This document shows, one piece after another, positions 23,676-34,052 of a DNA stretch of 59,324 nt. The DNA lies in NCBI GenBank assembly GCA_002803225.1, contig NXFV01002041.1, positions 1-59,324 of the forward strand, in the 5' to 3' direction. The notes under the pieces are model-generated. The model had not been told where the DNA came from. It made no database searches and was given only the letters and a program-made list of their open reading frames with translations. The position numbers were made by a program, and so were the translations under genes. Within the stretch, counting starts at the first letter, position 1. The number at the start of each line of letters is the position of its first letter. The DNA is from Gamarada debralockiae. Lineage: Eukaryota > Ascomycota > Leotiomycetes > Helotiales > Hyphodiscaceae.

Positions 23676-24255
23676 TGTATTATTGGTATATGTACGATTT
23701 TTACTTTTGGGTGTGGCCTTGCTTTTGCGTGTGCTTGGCTCGGGTTTGGCTGGAAGGGATCATGGAAGATAGATTGGCTGGGACTGGATGGACAATAAAA
23801 CGGCTCACTCAAGTTGAGCAATTGTATTACGAATAACGCATAAGTAGCGATGGGCTGGCTAGATGGTGTTTCTGCTTAGCTTGCTGACTATCGTTGGCTT
23901 TAGAGCGTGCAAATTGTATGAGTTGCTCTTTCTGGTCGGGCTGGCGCAAAAGTCTGCATGCAATGAAAATGATATTGAAAATCTTCACCTCTTTAACTCG
24001 TATTTATTACCAGTTGAATTTCCCAGAGAATATATCACATCCAAAGACAAGCACCTTATCCAAGCCAGTTAAAATGTTTATCGTTTCAAAGTCTTTCGTC
24101 AAAAACTCCTACAGATTACAGCGATAAAAAGCGCGCCCTGTCACCAACAAGTCAAACACGATCAGTGAACTCACAACTTCAAAGATAACGGCCCATTGTC
24201 TGTCAATTAAGATGTCATAAATTTCCTATCGTGCCTTCCTAAGCTATCCATACTT
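23676..24255. other. Convergent intergenic region
   Basis: 3' ends of the F-box gene (+) and the membrane-protein gene (-). AT-rich, nothing else seen. Confidence 0.45.
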
Positions 24256-25923
24256 TTATTGTAATCCACTCCCTAGACTCCGCCTCTGCTCCCTAATCCG
24301 CGCTCGATTCTCACTCTCCCTAATCGCCTCATCAATCCTCCTCTCCTCATCCTCCAACCTCGCTAGCTCCTCCTGCGACAAATCCTCCTGGCCTAAACCA
24401 AGCACCGGACTATCTACTATGCTATATATCCTCGATTTCGGTCGCATCGCTACTTCGAAATTACTTTCTTGCGCCGTCGAGTATTGTGGCCCGGTGTCGG
24501 GCTGTGGATAATTACTTTCTTCTGCGGAGGAGTATCGTATCTCGGCGTGAGACTGCGAATAATTACTTTCTTCTGCGGAGGAGTATCGTATCTCAGTGTG
24601 AGGCTGCGAATAATTACTCTCCTGCGCTGTCGAATACCGTATCCCAGCATCTTGTTGTTCATTCCCACCACCCAAAGGTTCATAATTACTCTCCTGCGCC
24701 GCCGAATACCTCATCCCCGACTCTTGCTGATCATGAACAGCCGGTGATCTCAAGGGCCACTCACCATCACTTTCCTGCGGCGTCACAGAGTCTTCTTCGA
24801 TATACTCCGAACTCCGCTCATCAACATGATGTATCTCCCTCATACCCTCGGCATGCAACGGCGTCGCGAACTCTGAACTCGGATGTTGGTCTCCTACGCC
24901 AACCATTACTTCCTTAATCCTCCCACTCGGCACAAGACCCATCTTCTCTTTCGGACCTGTCCCTATCCCCGCGATTCCAAGTCCGCTTCCGGAATGGCCA
25001 CCTGAGCCACCGAAGCCACGGTAGAATTGCCGCTCGTCGTCGTGATACATCTCCGCTAACGTCGTGGAGGTATCGCCTGCTCCTCCTCCGCCTCCAACGC
25101 CTTGAGTAACGTAATTTGCGTCACGGCGGCCGTAGCCTAGGCTTTTCATCCTGCTGCTTCGCCGACGTAATATCGTGAGCAAAGACATGAATACGAAACC
25201 GATTCCGATTGCGGCTGCTGCGGCACCGACTCCGATTCCGGCTTTTGCGCCCGTGGACATACCGCTGCTGGATGAGGAATTGGTGAGGGGTAGGAGGGGC
25301 GTGGGTGTTGATGTGCTGGTGTATGTTGCGTTTGTTGAAGAGGAGGTTGGTGACGTTGAGAGGGTGGTGGAGTTTGAGGAGGGGTCTATCAATGGCTGTG
25401 TCTCTGAGATGGGAGAAGCGATCTCAGCGGTGAGGGTTGACATTTTGGAGCTCGTAGAGGGCGAGGGACTGGGTGTTGTCATGGAGAGGATGACTGTCGT
25501 TGGTGCGCTTGTTGTGAGAGGACTTGGCGTTGAACTCGTTGAACTTGTTGTCGGACTCGAGCTTAATGTTGAGCTCGAAAGTGGTGTTGTTGTCTGGGAA
25601 CTGTTGCTATTGACTTCAGCCGGGGACGCCAAAGATGCATCTTCCTTGGTGTATGGACTGCAACTATCAGGATACGTAGCATCTATTACGTTCGTAAAGC
25701 TCGGACAGAGTGCCGTGAGATTCGACAATGGAGTTGGTCCTCCATTACAATTAATACAAAGCGTACTCAGATACCAAGAAGTGAAAGAAGGTAATTTGCA
25801 TAGGCATTCATAGGTTGCGTCCGTTGGACTTGCTGGACAAGAACCAAGTGAGTTGTGAGTATAAGAGGCGAGGTTGATGCTCATGCAATCCGCCGACATT
25901 GTGAAAGAACTCCCCGCGCTCAT
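24256..25923 (-). CDS. Mucin-like single-pass membrane protein with repetitive cytosolic tail
   Basis: A single 555-codon frame. Residues 1-100 are Cys-rich with about ten cysteines (CLCKLPSF, CINCNGG). Residues 105-225 are almost all Ser/Thr/Pro and likely O-glycosylated. One membrane helix follows at about 232-256 (GVGAAAAAIGIGFVFMSLL) with a basic stop-transfer RRRSSRMK. The tail (about 300 residues) is acidic and carries five copies of a YS(A/T/S)A(Q/E)ESN(Y/F) motif, the last four spaced 17 residues apart. This layout is typical of fungal wall-sensor or signalling-mucin-like proteins, but I cannot name a family. No signal peptide is visible after ATG 25923, so a first exon may be missing or the N-terminus may be translocated by the helix. 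Confidence 0.72.
   Translation of the reverse strand: MSAGSSFTMSADCMSINLASYTHNSLGSCPASPTDATYECLCKLPSFTSWYLSTLCINCNGGPTPLSNLTALCPSFTNVIDATYPDSCSPYTKEDASLASPAEVNSNSSQTTTPLSSSTLSSSPTTSSTSSTPSPLTTSAPTTVILSMTTPSPSPSTSSKMSTLTAEIASPISETQPLIDPSSNSTTLSTSPTSSSTNATYTSTSTPTPLLPLTNSSSSSGMSTGAKAGIGVGAAAAAIGIGFVFMSLLTILRRRSSRMKSLGYGRRDANYVTQGVGGGGGAGDTSTTLAEMYHDDERQFYRGFGGSGGHSGSGLGIAGIGTGPKEKMGLVPSGRIKEVMVGVGDQHPSSEFATPLHAEGMREIHHVDERSSEYIEEDSVTPQESDGEWPLRSPAVHDQQESGMRYSAAQESNYEPLGGGNEQQDAGIRYSTAQESNYSQPHTEIRYSSAEESNYSQSHAEIRYSSAEESNYPQPDTGPQYSTAQESNFEVAMRPKSRIYSIVDSPVLGLGQEDLSQEELARLEDEERRIDEAIRESENRARIREQRRSLGSGLQ
24480..24705. repeat. 51-bp coding tandem repeat
   Basis: About four near-identical 51-bp units encode 17-residue blocks with YSxAxESNY in the tail of the membrane protein. 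Two adjacent units (around 24520-24620) are almost identical at DNA level, suggesting recent slippage or unequal exchange. Confidence 0.7.
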
Positions 25924-27290
25924 TGCAAACTCAGATAAACTAAGAAACGAAAAGCATCATAAAAACTAGGGAGTGGAGAAAAGAGAAGGGCCAAATAAGA
26001 GCGAGCTCACTAGAGCAGCTTTTGAGGCTGAGGACCGTCCGTCTTATTTTCAATACATTCAACGTAAAGCGCCTCCACAACCCTTTTTAAACCGTGCAGA
26101 AGGGTGTGCAAAGTCATCGGTTTCACCGAATTATGTCAAAGAGATATACTGGGGTCTGGGTTGCATTATTGTATGAAATATAGGTGTTGCATATGCACAA
26201 GAATCGGCCTCATGAGTTGCGAGAGGTGGGGCGTTAGGGGGGGCGGGGTGGCGGGGTGGCGGAGCAAACGGTTTCGGGGTCCGCATTTCCGGATTGGGAC
26301 GTTGTGGTTGCAATTCCTGCGATTCCTTCGACACCCCACCAAATAGAAAGCTGACTTGGTGCTATAAATGCACAATTGAGATGCAGGTCGGACGTAAGCA
26401 TGCTTGTGATACATTGTTGGCCAATAGATAAGGGAACCAAGCCCATTTAGGCTTCAATATCACGTGTAGAGCTTTCTGCCAGATGTGATTTGATACAAAT
26501 TATGGCCTTGTTATACGAAAGCGAGAAGAGGCTTTGACTTGTTCAATGATCGACCTTTGGCATCTTCTCGATTCAAGGTCTGGAACGGACTAAGTTTGCT
26601 GACCTGATCTCGTCAGACCTGCATGCCAATGAGCCGTCCCCAGACTGCGACTTCACCAACTTGATCTGGGGATTCAAGACACTTGTGCAAATAAGGATGC
26701 CACTAGAAGCTTTTGCAGTTGCAATATTGAAGACATTCACATTATGCTTGGCGCAAATGAAGTCAGATCATTTGAAGTCAGAGCAGCGTCTATTTATAAC
26801 TCCGACTTAAGCGAGACTACATCACGTGTATAATTTTTTTTTTTTTCAGACGATAAAACTCATTTTCCTTTTCCCTTTGCATCTTTGCCATCGACTCCTT
26901 TGTTGCGTCTAAAAATCTTACAATCCAAGCTGCAGAGATACGCTTACAACCGTCCTCTCTTCTTTGAGGTCCGTCACCTCTTTTCGGCTCCCTCTCAGTA
27001 CCTCAAAACCCCTTCATCTTATCTAAATCGTCTCTCCGGGCAGAGTTGCCCCCCGTTTATACTCGTCATCATGTCCGCTTCGACTGTTAGTGTATTCATT
27101 CCGAGCTTTACTTTTATTACTAGGCATATTCAAGTCGCGCCTTTCGAAGAAATTCGTCTCTCCTGCCCTGGCTGCCCATATTACGCAGTTTACATCTCTG
27201 ATCTAGCTGGGCCCAGTATCGTCTGTCGGATACTGGTAGTCCCGGTGTAACTACTCGAAAAGGATTGAAGGGATCTCAATTCAATGGCAT
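25924..27290. other. Intergenic with an orphan leader-like segment
   Basis: Mostly without coding signal. Around 26830-27080 there is a T-run and a long CT-rich tract of the kind seen in 5' leaders. It leads to ATG 27071 followed after five codons by a GTTAGT donor-like site, but no continuing exon is recognisable. Confidence 0.35.
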
Positions 27291-27299
27291 GACCTGTTA

Positions 27300-27560
27300 T
27301 GTCATTCTCTACGGCAAGCTCGCAATTGGCTAGTTCCAATGACAGAGACTGACTGTTTCACATCTTTTCTAAACGGCTGATCACAAGACAAATTCCATTG
27401 CCATCAAACTTCTCACCAAGAAAGATAAAGATGTGGTGCGAGGTCGTGCCTTCCTCACACTCATGTGTAATATCAAGCATGTAGATAATATCAAGCCCAA
27501 CAGCCACGGCACACGGCCGACCAACCAAGTAGCGAGGGGAGTGCACATGCGACAACCAGA
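27300..27560 (-). pseudogene. HET-gene C-terminal scrap
   Basis: On the minus strand the peptide HHIFIFLGEKFDGNGICLVI resembles the HET C-terminal block in the pseudogene at 34053 (DYIFIFLGVQLDVNDTGLVI). The DNA is also similar, for example AGTTCCAATGACAGA near 27335 and near 34115. It is a small orphan fragment with no HET domain, adjacent to and opposed to the HET gene at 27828. Confidence 0.45.
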
Positions 27561-27827
27561 ACCTTGGTTACACAACATTGCCAGTTATGCTTGCAGTACC
27601 CCAGCTGCTATTAATATGATAGGCACCATTGCAGTCCTATTTTCCTGAGTTAGAAAATATTCCCCCCCACCCCGATCCCTCGCTTGTGCCCTCTTACTTA
27701 GCAACTGTTTTCTTTCGATCCGAAATCTCTCGACAGTATCTTGCTCAATCTTCCAAGTAAACATCAAATTCGACACGAGTCTACATTCCCAAGAACTACT
27801 AGCAGAATTCCTACGCAATAGCGGCGA

Positions 27828-30362
27828 ATGCAACAAATGGTATTCCAACCTTCGATCCTTCGAAACCCCCAACCCGGAACGGAAGCCAGGATTGCGTCGA
27901 CTTTGTCGGACACAGTCGAGCTCACGTCCGGGGAAAGAGACCGAGAATATTGGAACCACCATGTGGGGCAGTGTAGAGTTCAGAGTATTGAATTGCCGAA
28001 TATTCTGAGCGAAGGGGTCATTTATAAAAAGGATATTATCTCTATTCCAGATGCCGCCAGCTTCCTTGGCTCAACACCAGGTAGGAATGAAGAAGCTTCA
28101 CATTTACTTGATGAGCTGAGAGCACTTTCGCCGGCGATTGCTGCAGAACATGGCTTGAAGACGGTTGCCATGCAGAACTTGAAATTTCGATTATTTCTAC
28201 AGAACGAAGACAAAGCCTTAGAGAAGGGTAGTCGGAGATCTTACTTGGCATTGAGTTATCGTTGGCCGCAGCCGCAACTATCTCCACCAAGTATTCCTGA
28301 ATCAGCTCTACCCCAATCCACCACCCTTCAACGGAAAGCAACGGCAAGCACAAGGCTCGATTCACAAAACGAAGCAGACAGAGATCACGAATTAGTCCGG
28401 CCACCCGTCCCGATGCCACTTTTCAAAGCCCTGTTGAATGAACGTTTGTCTGAAGACGAGGGAATCTGGATCGACCAGCTATGCATAGATCAAAACGATG
28501 CAGAGGAGAAGAAAGTTACCATACCGGCCATGGACTTGATCTACAGCAGAGCCCGAACAGTCGTCGTGGTGCTCGGTGATATTTGTCTCAACCAAAGCGA
28601 AATTGAAGTTGTCCTCGGCTTTCCCAAAATAATTGAGGAAGACCTACACCAGATAGCCACTGAGAGCCTCAAACAAACAATCCTCGGCTACTTATCCGAG
28701 GACAGTGAAAGCAGACAGGTAGAGTCCATCATCACGCAGCTAGGAGCTTCATCTGATATGGATGAAAATGATGGAAGATTATCATCGGGTGATCAGCCAG
28801 CCGCACTCGGCCAACTGTTGCAGAAGATCCTCTCTGCTGAGTGGTTTAGCAGAGCGTGGTGCAATCACGAATTCCGCATGAGCCGCAGGCATATATTTCT
28901 GCTTCAAGGCGAGTGTGAAGACGGACCTTGCATCGTGCGATTCACTGGATCGTTTTTGCATTACTTGTTAATGCGTGCTAGTGACGGAATTCTTGGTTAC
29001 AGCCTTTCTATCAAGAAGAATACAACTTGGTGGTATCTCACCCGACTTCAATCCCAGGCCCAAGGATTCATCCCGAACGAGCCGATTCAAGAAGTGTGGT
29101 TGCGAGCGTACACCAATATTTTACCTCTCGGCGCTGGGGGAGATCCGAGTAAACCTGAACTGCTCCGAAAATGGGACGCAGTCCGAGACAAATACTCCAT
29201 TGTATTGAACACTGTAGGGAAGGGGATCTATTATCTCGGCGACGAAATGCCAGAGGAGGATTGCTACCGCAAATTGATGGCTGTAGCCCTGGCTGCAAGA
29301 GATCCTTTTGCGCTATGTACAACTGGGCAACGAGTATGTCTAGGGGGCAAGTGGAGTTGGATGCAGCAGCCTATCTAACCCGACTTCGCGTTAGGGTCGA
29401 CAGAAGAAATTCTTTCCGACTACCCCGAATTCCCAGAATCACCAATTCAACTGGACCCATCAGAGGATTCTAGTTGGATATCTCTTAATATAAGCAAACT
29501 TCAACACGAATCAGTGGCAGAACAAACCAACGATCTAACATATGGACAGCAGGAGATGAGATGGGCTAAAATGTTCATCGATACTTGTGTTGACCTCGGA
29601 ATTGAGCTTTTTGACGGCTTTAGCCCCATGTGGCCGATCATTGAGTCTTTATCCGACTTTCAGGGGCCTGAAGGCATGGACAGTCCCTTTTTGAACATCA
29701 CATTGGCTGGTCTGAAGCCAATGATCACGGCCTTCTTCAAGAACATTTTCAGCATGACACTCGGAGGTACCATTCTCTTTGGTGCTGATTGGCTTGGTAG
29801 AATGTTTGTTCCTTTCAACAATTCCGAGGACGATATCAATGCGAGAAGAGCCGTAGCTGGACTGCTCGAGGCTTTCAGTGTCGAAGACTCAGCGATTCAC
29901 ACTAGGCTCATCCTTGAGGAACCTGATGGCCGAGATGCGGCTGAGAAAATACTGAAAGTGCTTTGTTCAATTATTGTCGTCGGAATTCCATTCGGTTCGC
30001 TTGCCTTAAACAGCCCTGGCCTTAACCCAACGGCTTTTGCAGGCGTTACACGGAAAATGGTCGCTTGGCACCCAATGTTTGTAGCTACACCTTCTGGAGC
30101 AAAAGTCCTTGTTTTCATTCCTCACAATGTGAGTGATCCCATGGATATCGTGGTCACAATCCCGACGGCGCTATTGTCTGACGATTATAAAAACTTGAAT
30201 CGTGTATGGCTTCTCAAGGAGCATGATGTGGATGGCCTGAAATGCTGGAAACTGATTGAGAAAGTTCGATTGCTCGGGGATGTTGAAGAGTTTTATCAGT
30301 GTAGAGATCTCTTGAAATGTTTACCTGTACAACGAGTTTACGGGGCCGAGCCGGCAGATTGA
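27828..30362 (+). CDS. HET-domain (heterokaryon incompatibility) protein
   Basis: One reading frame runs from ATG 27828 to TGA 30362 (845 codons), interrupted only by TAA 29376-29378. The HET domain spans about residues 135-350: YLALSYRW, GIWIDQLCIDQND, YSRARTVVVVLG and FSRAWCNHEF. HET domains trigger programmed death when incompatible hyphae fuse. The C-terminal part is helical with hydrophobic stretches. The TAA is either a nonsense mutation in a conserved block (CTTG...SWMQQP) or is removed by a 78-nt intron at 29317-29394 (GTACAA donor, CTAAC branch, TTAG acceptor), which keeps the frame. I cannot decide by eye. An upstream exon is possible. Decayed HET relatives and a repeat copy flank it. 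Confidence 0.75.
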
Positions 30363-30424
30363 AATATAGGTAGCAATCAAGGTGGATAATGCTTGGTGAA
30401 GGAGGAATTTAATGAAAGGGAGCT

Positions 30425-30730
30425 AACGTCCATCCCTGCGTGGCGGAAAACCCTACGTGCCGGAACGACTTCATGGTTTGGGGGTCACAAATCTCTACTA
30501 CATATATATATAAAGTTATAATTAGTTCGCTATTATTCTTTAGCTATTTCTCTATAATGGTTCGGTTTGCAATAAGAAAATACTAGGTTGTGGTTATGTT
30601 ATTAATTGTGCTGTTCATAGCGTTGAAAGCCCTTTCAGCTGTTCCCCCCCACTCTATTATAACTATTGGCCTATCACAAAATTTCGGACTATAGCACGAA
30701 GCTCCTATCTAAGAAAGAATATGGTTCACC
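30425..30730 (+). repeat. Interspersed repeat copy A (AT-shifted)
   Basis: Starts with ACGTCCATCCCTGCG and shares many blocks in the same order with copy B (55976-56290), such as GAGAAAATACT-like, CCCCCC(A/T)C, ATAGCACGAAG and GAAAGAATAT. Compared with B it is richer in T and A, as expected of RIP. It begins 60 bp after the HET gene. Confidence 0.6.
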
Positions 30731-31192
30731 TGCAAGTCATTAGCAAGCAGTCTTTGTGTCGAGGCCAGACTCTTAACTCAAATCTTTGACACCAGTTCGC
30801 AACTGCGTCTCGAGGAATGTTCCACCTCTTGCCAGATCTGTCTGCCCGGAGCCGTACGAACCTAGTGAAAACATCGGGCCTGCTACATGTTGATTCCGCT
30901 AGCAAACGTAACGATCTCACGAACCAGACGAAAGCATGTTTCGTCTGAGAAGTCTACACTACCGCTGCCTGCTTGTTTGTCGGATGGGGAGAAAAGTCTG
31001 TAGAATAGAATCTAAGGTAGGAGGAGACTAAATACATGGGAAATGAGGTGTGGAGCCAAAATGAGGTGCCTGAGGCAGTAGTTCATCTGACATTGTTGCC
31101 CGACGTAATACCATTTTAACTCTCCACTCGCTCGCCTCCCCACTACTTCGAGTTCTCTCTGGTCACTCTCGAGTAGCCTGGCGGGTATTGGC
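30731..31192. other. Intergenic with short hairpin
   Basis: CAGACGAAA (30925-30933) pairs with TTTCGTCTG (30939-30947) across 5 nt. Otherwise nothing; the far end holds the 3' UTR of the transporter gene. Confidence 0.4.
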
Positions 31193-32546
31193 TTATGAGT
31201 TGGATGCATCCTTCTGGCTCTGAGAGCTGGCGCTCATGGCCGGTTGGGAGGTGGGGAGGACCTGCTTGGACTGCTCCCTCTGCTTCATCTTGCCATAACC
31301 GTAGACAAGGCCGCTGAAGAATCCCAGGAGGATAGCCGAGACGCTACCAAACGTGACGGGAGCATCGAAAAAGACGATGCCGCTGATGGCGAGCGGGAGC
31401 TTATTCAGATAACCGACGAACGAGTACGTAGTCGACGAAGTCTTGCGAATGCACCAGGCAGACGAGTACGAGATGAAGATGGCACCCAGGCCAGAATAGA
31501 GCATGCCAATCATGAGGTTGTTGCGCGACTCGGCAGGGAAATTCTTAGCCAGGTTGGCCGAAGACCAGTCCTCGGTGACCAGGGAACAGATGATCATGAT
31601 AGGGAGGGAGAGCAAGTTGTTATAGAACATAGCTGGTCGATTCCGGTCAGTTTGTGTTGCAAGCCTGGTAGTTAATGAAAAACTTACTGTCCCAGTCCTT
31701 GAAGTTCAGCGAGGTAATGAACTTGCGCGTGCCCAGGACGTACGAGGCAGTGCAGAAGACGTTGAGCCCCATCCATGCGTACCCAGCGTTCAAGGTTGAG
31801 ATAGCGGCGACAGTCTCCACCGAGTGCCCAACGCCATTGAGGGCAGCCCGGATATCAGCCCACGCAGCAACGACGGAGCTGAGCGCCATGAAGCCGAACG
31901 ACAGCAGAAGCAGCGGAGTGACGTTGCCGCCGAACCACAGGACCTCACCATAGGCGATGACGATGATGGTCAAGTTCTTGAAGATAGTGTATACCGGAAC
32001 AGATAGAAATTGAAGAGACTTGGTGCTGGTGTAGATCATGCCAACGAAGAACACAGACACGGGGAGCCCTGATTCGGTGTTAGCACGGCCGGGAATTGCA
32101 CGAGCGTCAGTTGGCTGTCGCAGACATACATCTCTTGGCCTTGCCGCTTTCCAAGGCAGCGAGGTTAGGGATCAAACCCATCTGCTTCAAGACCAGAATT
32201 GCAGCGGTGCAAATAACGGCCTATCGAATAGGTTCAGCTGCAGGGTCTTGATGTGGTTCCAGAGTGTTGCGGCGCATACCTGAATGGCCAGATAAAGGAA
32301 GTTCAAGTTCCAGGACGAACCCGAAACGACATACTTGTTCACGACCGTCATGCTGATCGAGGAGAAGCAGTAGGCCAGAACAGCAGCACCAGGATTGTTC
32401 TCGAGTTGGGAGAGAATGCTACCCATGCCGCTATCGACCCGAGCCCGTTGATGGGGCGCAGGCTTCAGCAGGAAGCTCTCCCGCTCACCGAACTCCTTCT
32501 CATCCATCCCGCTCATCTCGAGATCCTCGTTCTTCTTGTTCGACAT
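31193..32546 (-). CDS. vrg4: Golgi GDP-mannose transporter
   Basis: Four exons: 32546-32280, 32220-32130, 32068-31688 and 31632-31193, with introns of 59, 61 and 55 nt, giving 392 residues. It carries GDP-mannose into the Golgi lumen in exchange for GMP, feeding mannan and O-mannose synthesis. About ten membrane helices follow a charged cytosolic N-terminus. The FYNN signature is at residues 249-252 (DTMFYNNLLSLP). The nucleotide-sugar motif, GALNK in yeast Vrg4, reads GYLNK at about 320-324. The surrounding TTYSFVGYLNKLPLAISG and FDAPVTFGSVSAI match fungal orthologues. Essential in yeast. It sits between two HET-rich segments. Confidence 0.9.
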
Positions 32547-33149
32547 TGTGGTTTCGTCGTGGGATCGAAAGGTCCAAAACAAAGGCTCGAGGTTGGCTAT
32601 CCCACAGGATAAGAAAAAAAAACCTGTTCGCTTAGGGAGGCTGCTTGATACGAGGCGATAATCGAGACGGCAGGTCTGTGACTTAAAGTCAAAGACAACA
32701 GGAAGCGAGGAAAAAGAGACGGGCGATGGGACCTCGTCAGCAAACTTGACGATTTACTCGCTTTGATGCTGTAGAGGAAAGGGCTGAGTTGCGAGGGCGA
32801 CGCGTTAAAATCCAGGTGTTAAATTTGTAACAGACACGAAATCCCAGCGACGGGCTTGTCAAAAGAGGCTTGGCGGATGGGGACAGGGGCAGGTGGCTCT
32901 TGCCCCGTGGCTTGAAAGGGGGGAGTGGGGCTTGACTAACTGGTAGGGGTTAAGGGTGTCCTGAAAAGCCCCAAAAATATCAAGTGTTCAAAAACACGTG
33001 ATCGAGGTTTGTACTTTGATATGTATAATTAGTTAAAAGACTAACTGTCGAGAGATATATAATGCAAAAGACTAAGAGTCTTAAGTAAGCGTGCCTCCTA
33101 GGTAACATATAATGTTAAAAGAGTCACGTGAATGAAGTATGAGATATAC
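32547..33149. other. Promoter of vrg4 and AT-rich spacer
   Basis: 5' flank of the transporter gene, then AT-rich DNA (33000-33130). No coding signal. Confidence 0.4.
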
Positions 33150-33300
33150 CCCCGTTCTGTAAAATTTCCAGAATCTAGAGTAGCTCCATTCGGACTTGGG
33201 GCAAAATTTTGCCCGGGAAGAGTGTTCGGTAAAGCTTTTGTTTTTATTGACTGTTCGCAGTTGAAGCCGATTTCGAACTTTACTGTACTGGGTCTGCTAT
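33150..33300 (+). pseudogene. Cytochrome P450 heme-binding exon relic
   Basis: A short frame reads PESRVAPFGLGAKFCPGRVF followed by GKAFVFI. This fits the P450 heme-ligand signature FxxGxxxCxG (F-G-L-G-A-K-F-C-P-G, the Cys being the iron ligand). Upstream K-helix and I-helix parts are absent, so this is an isolated scrap of a lost P450 gene. Confidence 0.5.
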
Positions 33301-33420
33301 GTTCAAGATTTATTTGTGATTTTCGTGCCTGGACCAACTACGCCAGGCATTGTAGTCATTACTAAGCTGGATGTGGCGCACCAGGTACCACAGTACCTCC
33401 AGCCACTGTTGGCCTTTATG

Positions 33421-33868
33421 CCTAAGGCTTCGTAAGTGAAATTATAGCGTAAATATTATGGTCGTTTCGCTCTAACCCAAATATCGTTAGTCGCTTCGAC
33501 TCAAGTTTACTTGAATTTACACGCCACAGTAGCCACAAGGCTAATGACGATTTCCTGCACGCCTTAGAGCTCGGATAGGACCCCTTTATAAGTATTAGGG
33601 ATAATATAAGCTCTGTAGTAGAGCTGTGGTGAAAGAAGTCTGTTATGCTATAAAGGGAGACTCTTTGCAAATCATGCGTGAGGGCGACGATACGACCGTG
33701 ATTTTCTAGTGGGAAGGGTTTAGGGTGTCCGGGAGTGGCCACGGAACATAACTTATAAGAAAATATAGGAGATATTGAGGTGTGCACAGATTTTAAGATA
33801 CTTGAAGTCAAAGTACCTATCATTTTTTCCGACACGTAGGGTTTTCCGCTACGTAGGGATGGACGTTA
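33421..33868 (-). repeat. Interspersed repeat copy C (minus orientation)
   Basis: Read on the minus strand from 33868 it begins AACGTCCATCCCTACGTAGC and then AATGATAGGTACTTTGACTT, close to copy B at 55976 (ACGTCCATCCCTGGGTAGCG, then AATGATAAGTACTTTGACTT). Similarity fades toward 33421. It abuts the C-terminal end of the HET pseudogene. Confidence 0.55.
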
Positions 33869-34052
33869 CGTTTTATAATTTGCACTTGCAATTCTTAGCT
33901 GCGGGGCTTTCTCTGGTGTCATTTACCGTATGGGGTGCTTTCGAAAGTTCACGCAAGATGAATGATGAGCGAAGCAGGCAAGCTTGCAATAGGCCATGGA
34001 ATGTCATGGAGAGCGCATTCACAATTCGCGAACATACAATCTGATCAAATTA

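Noticed and set aside
25175..25813. 212-codon plus-strand frame
   Set aside because: It is antisense to the Ser/Thr-rich membrane-protein gene; Glu/Val-rich composition is the mirror of Ser/Thr codons.
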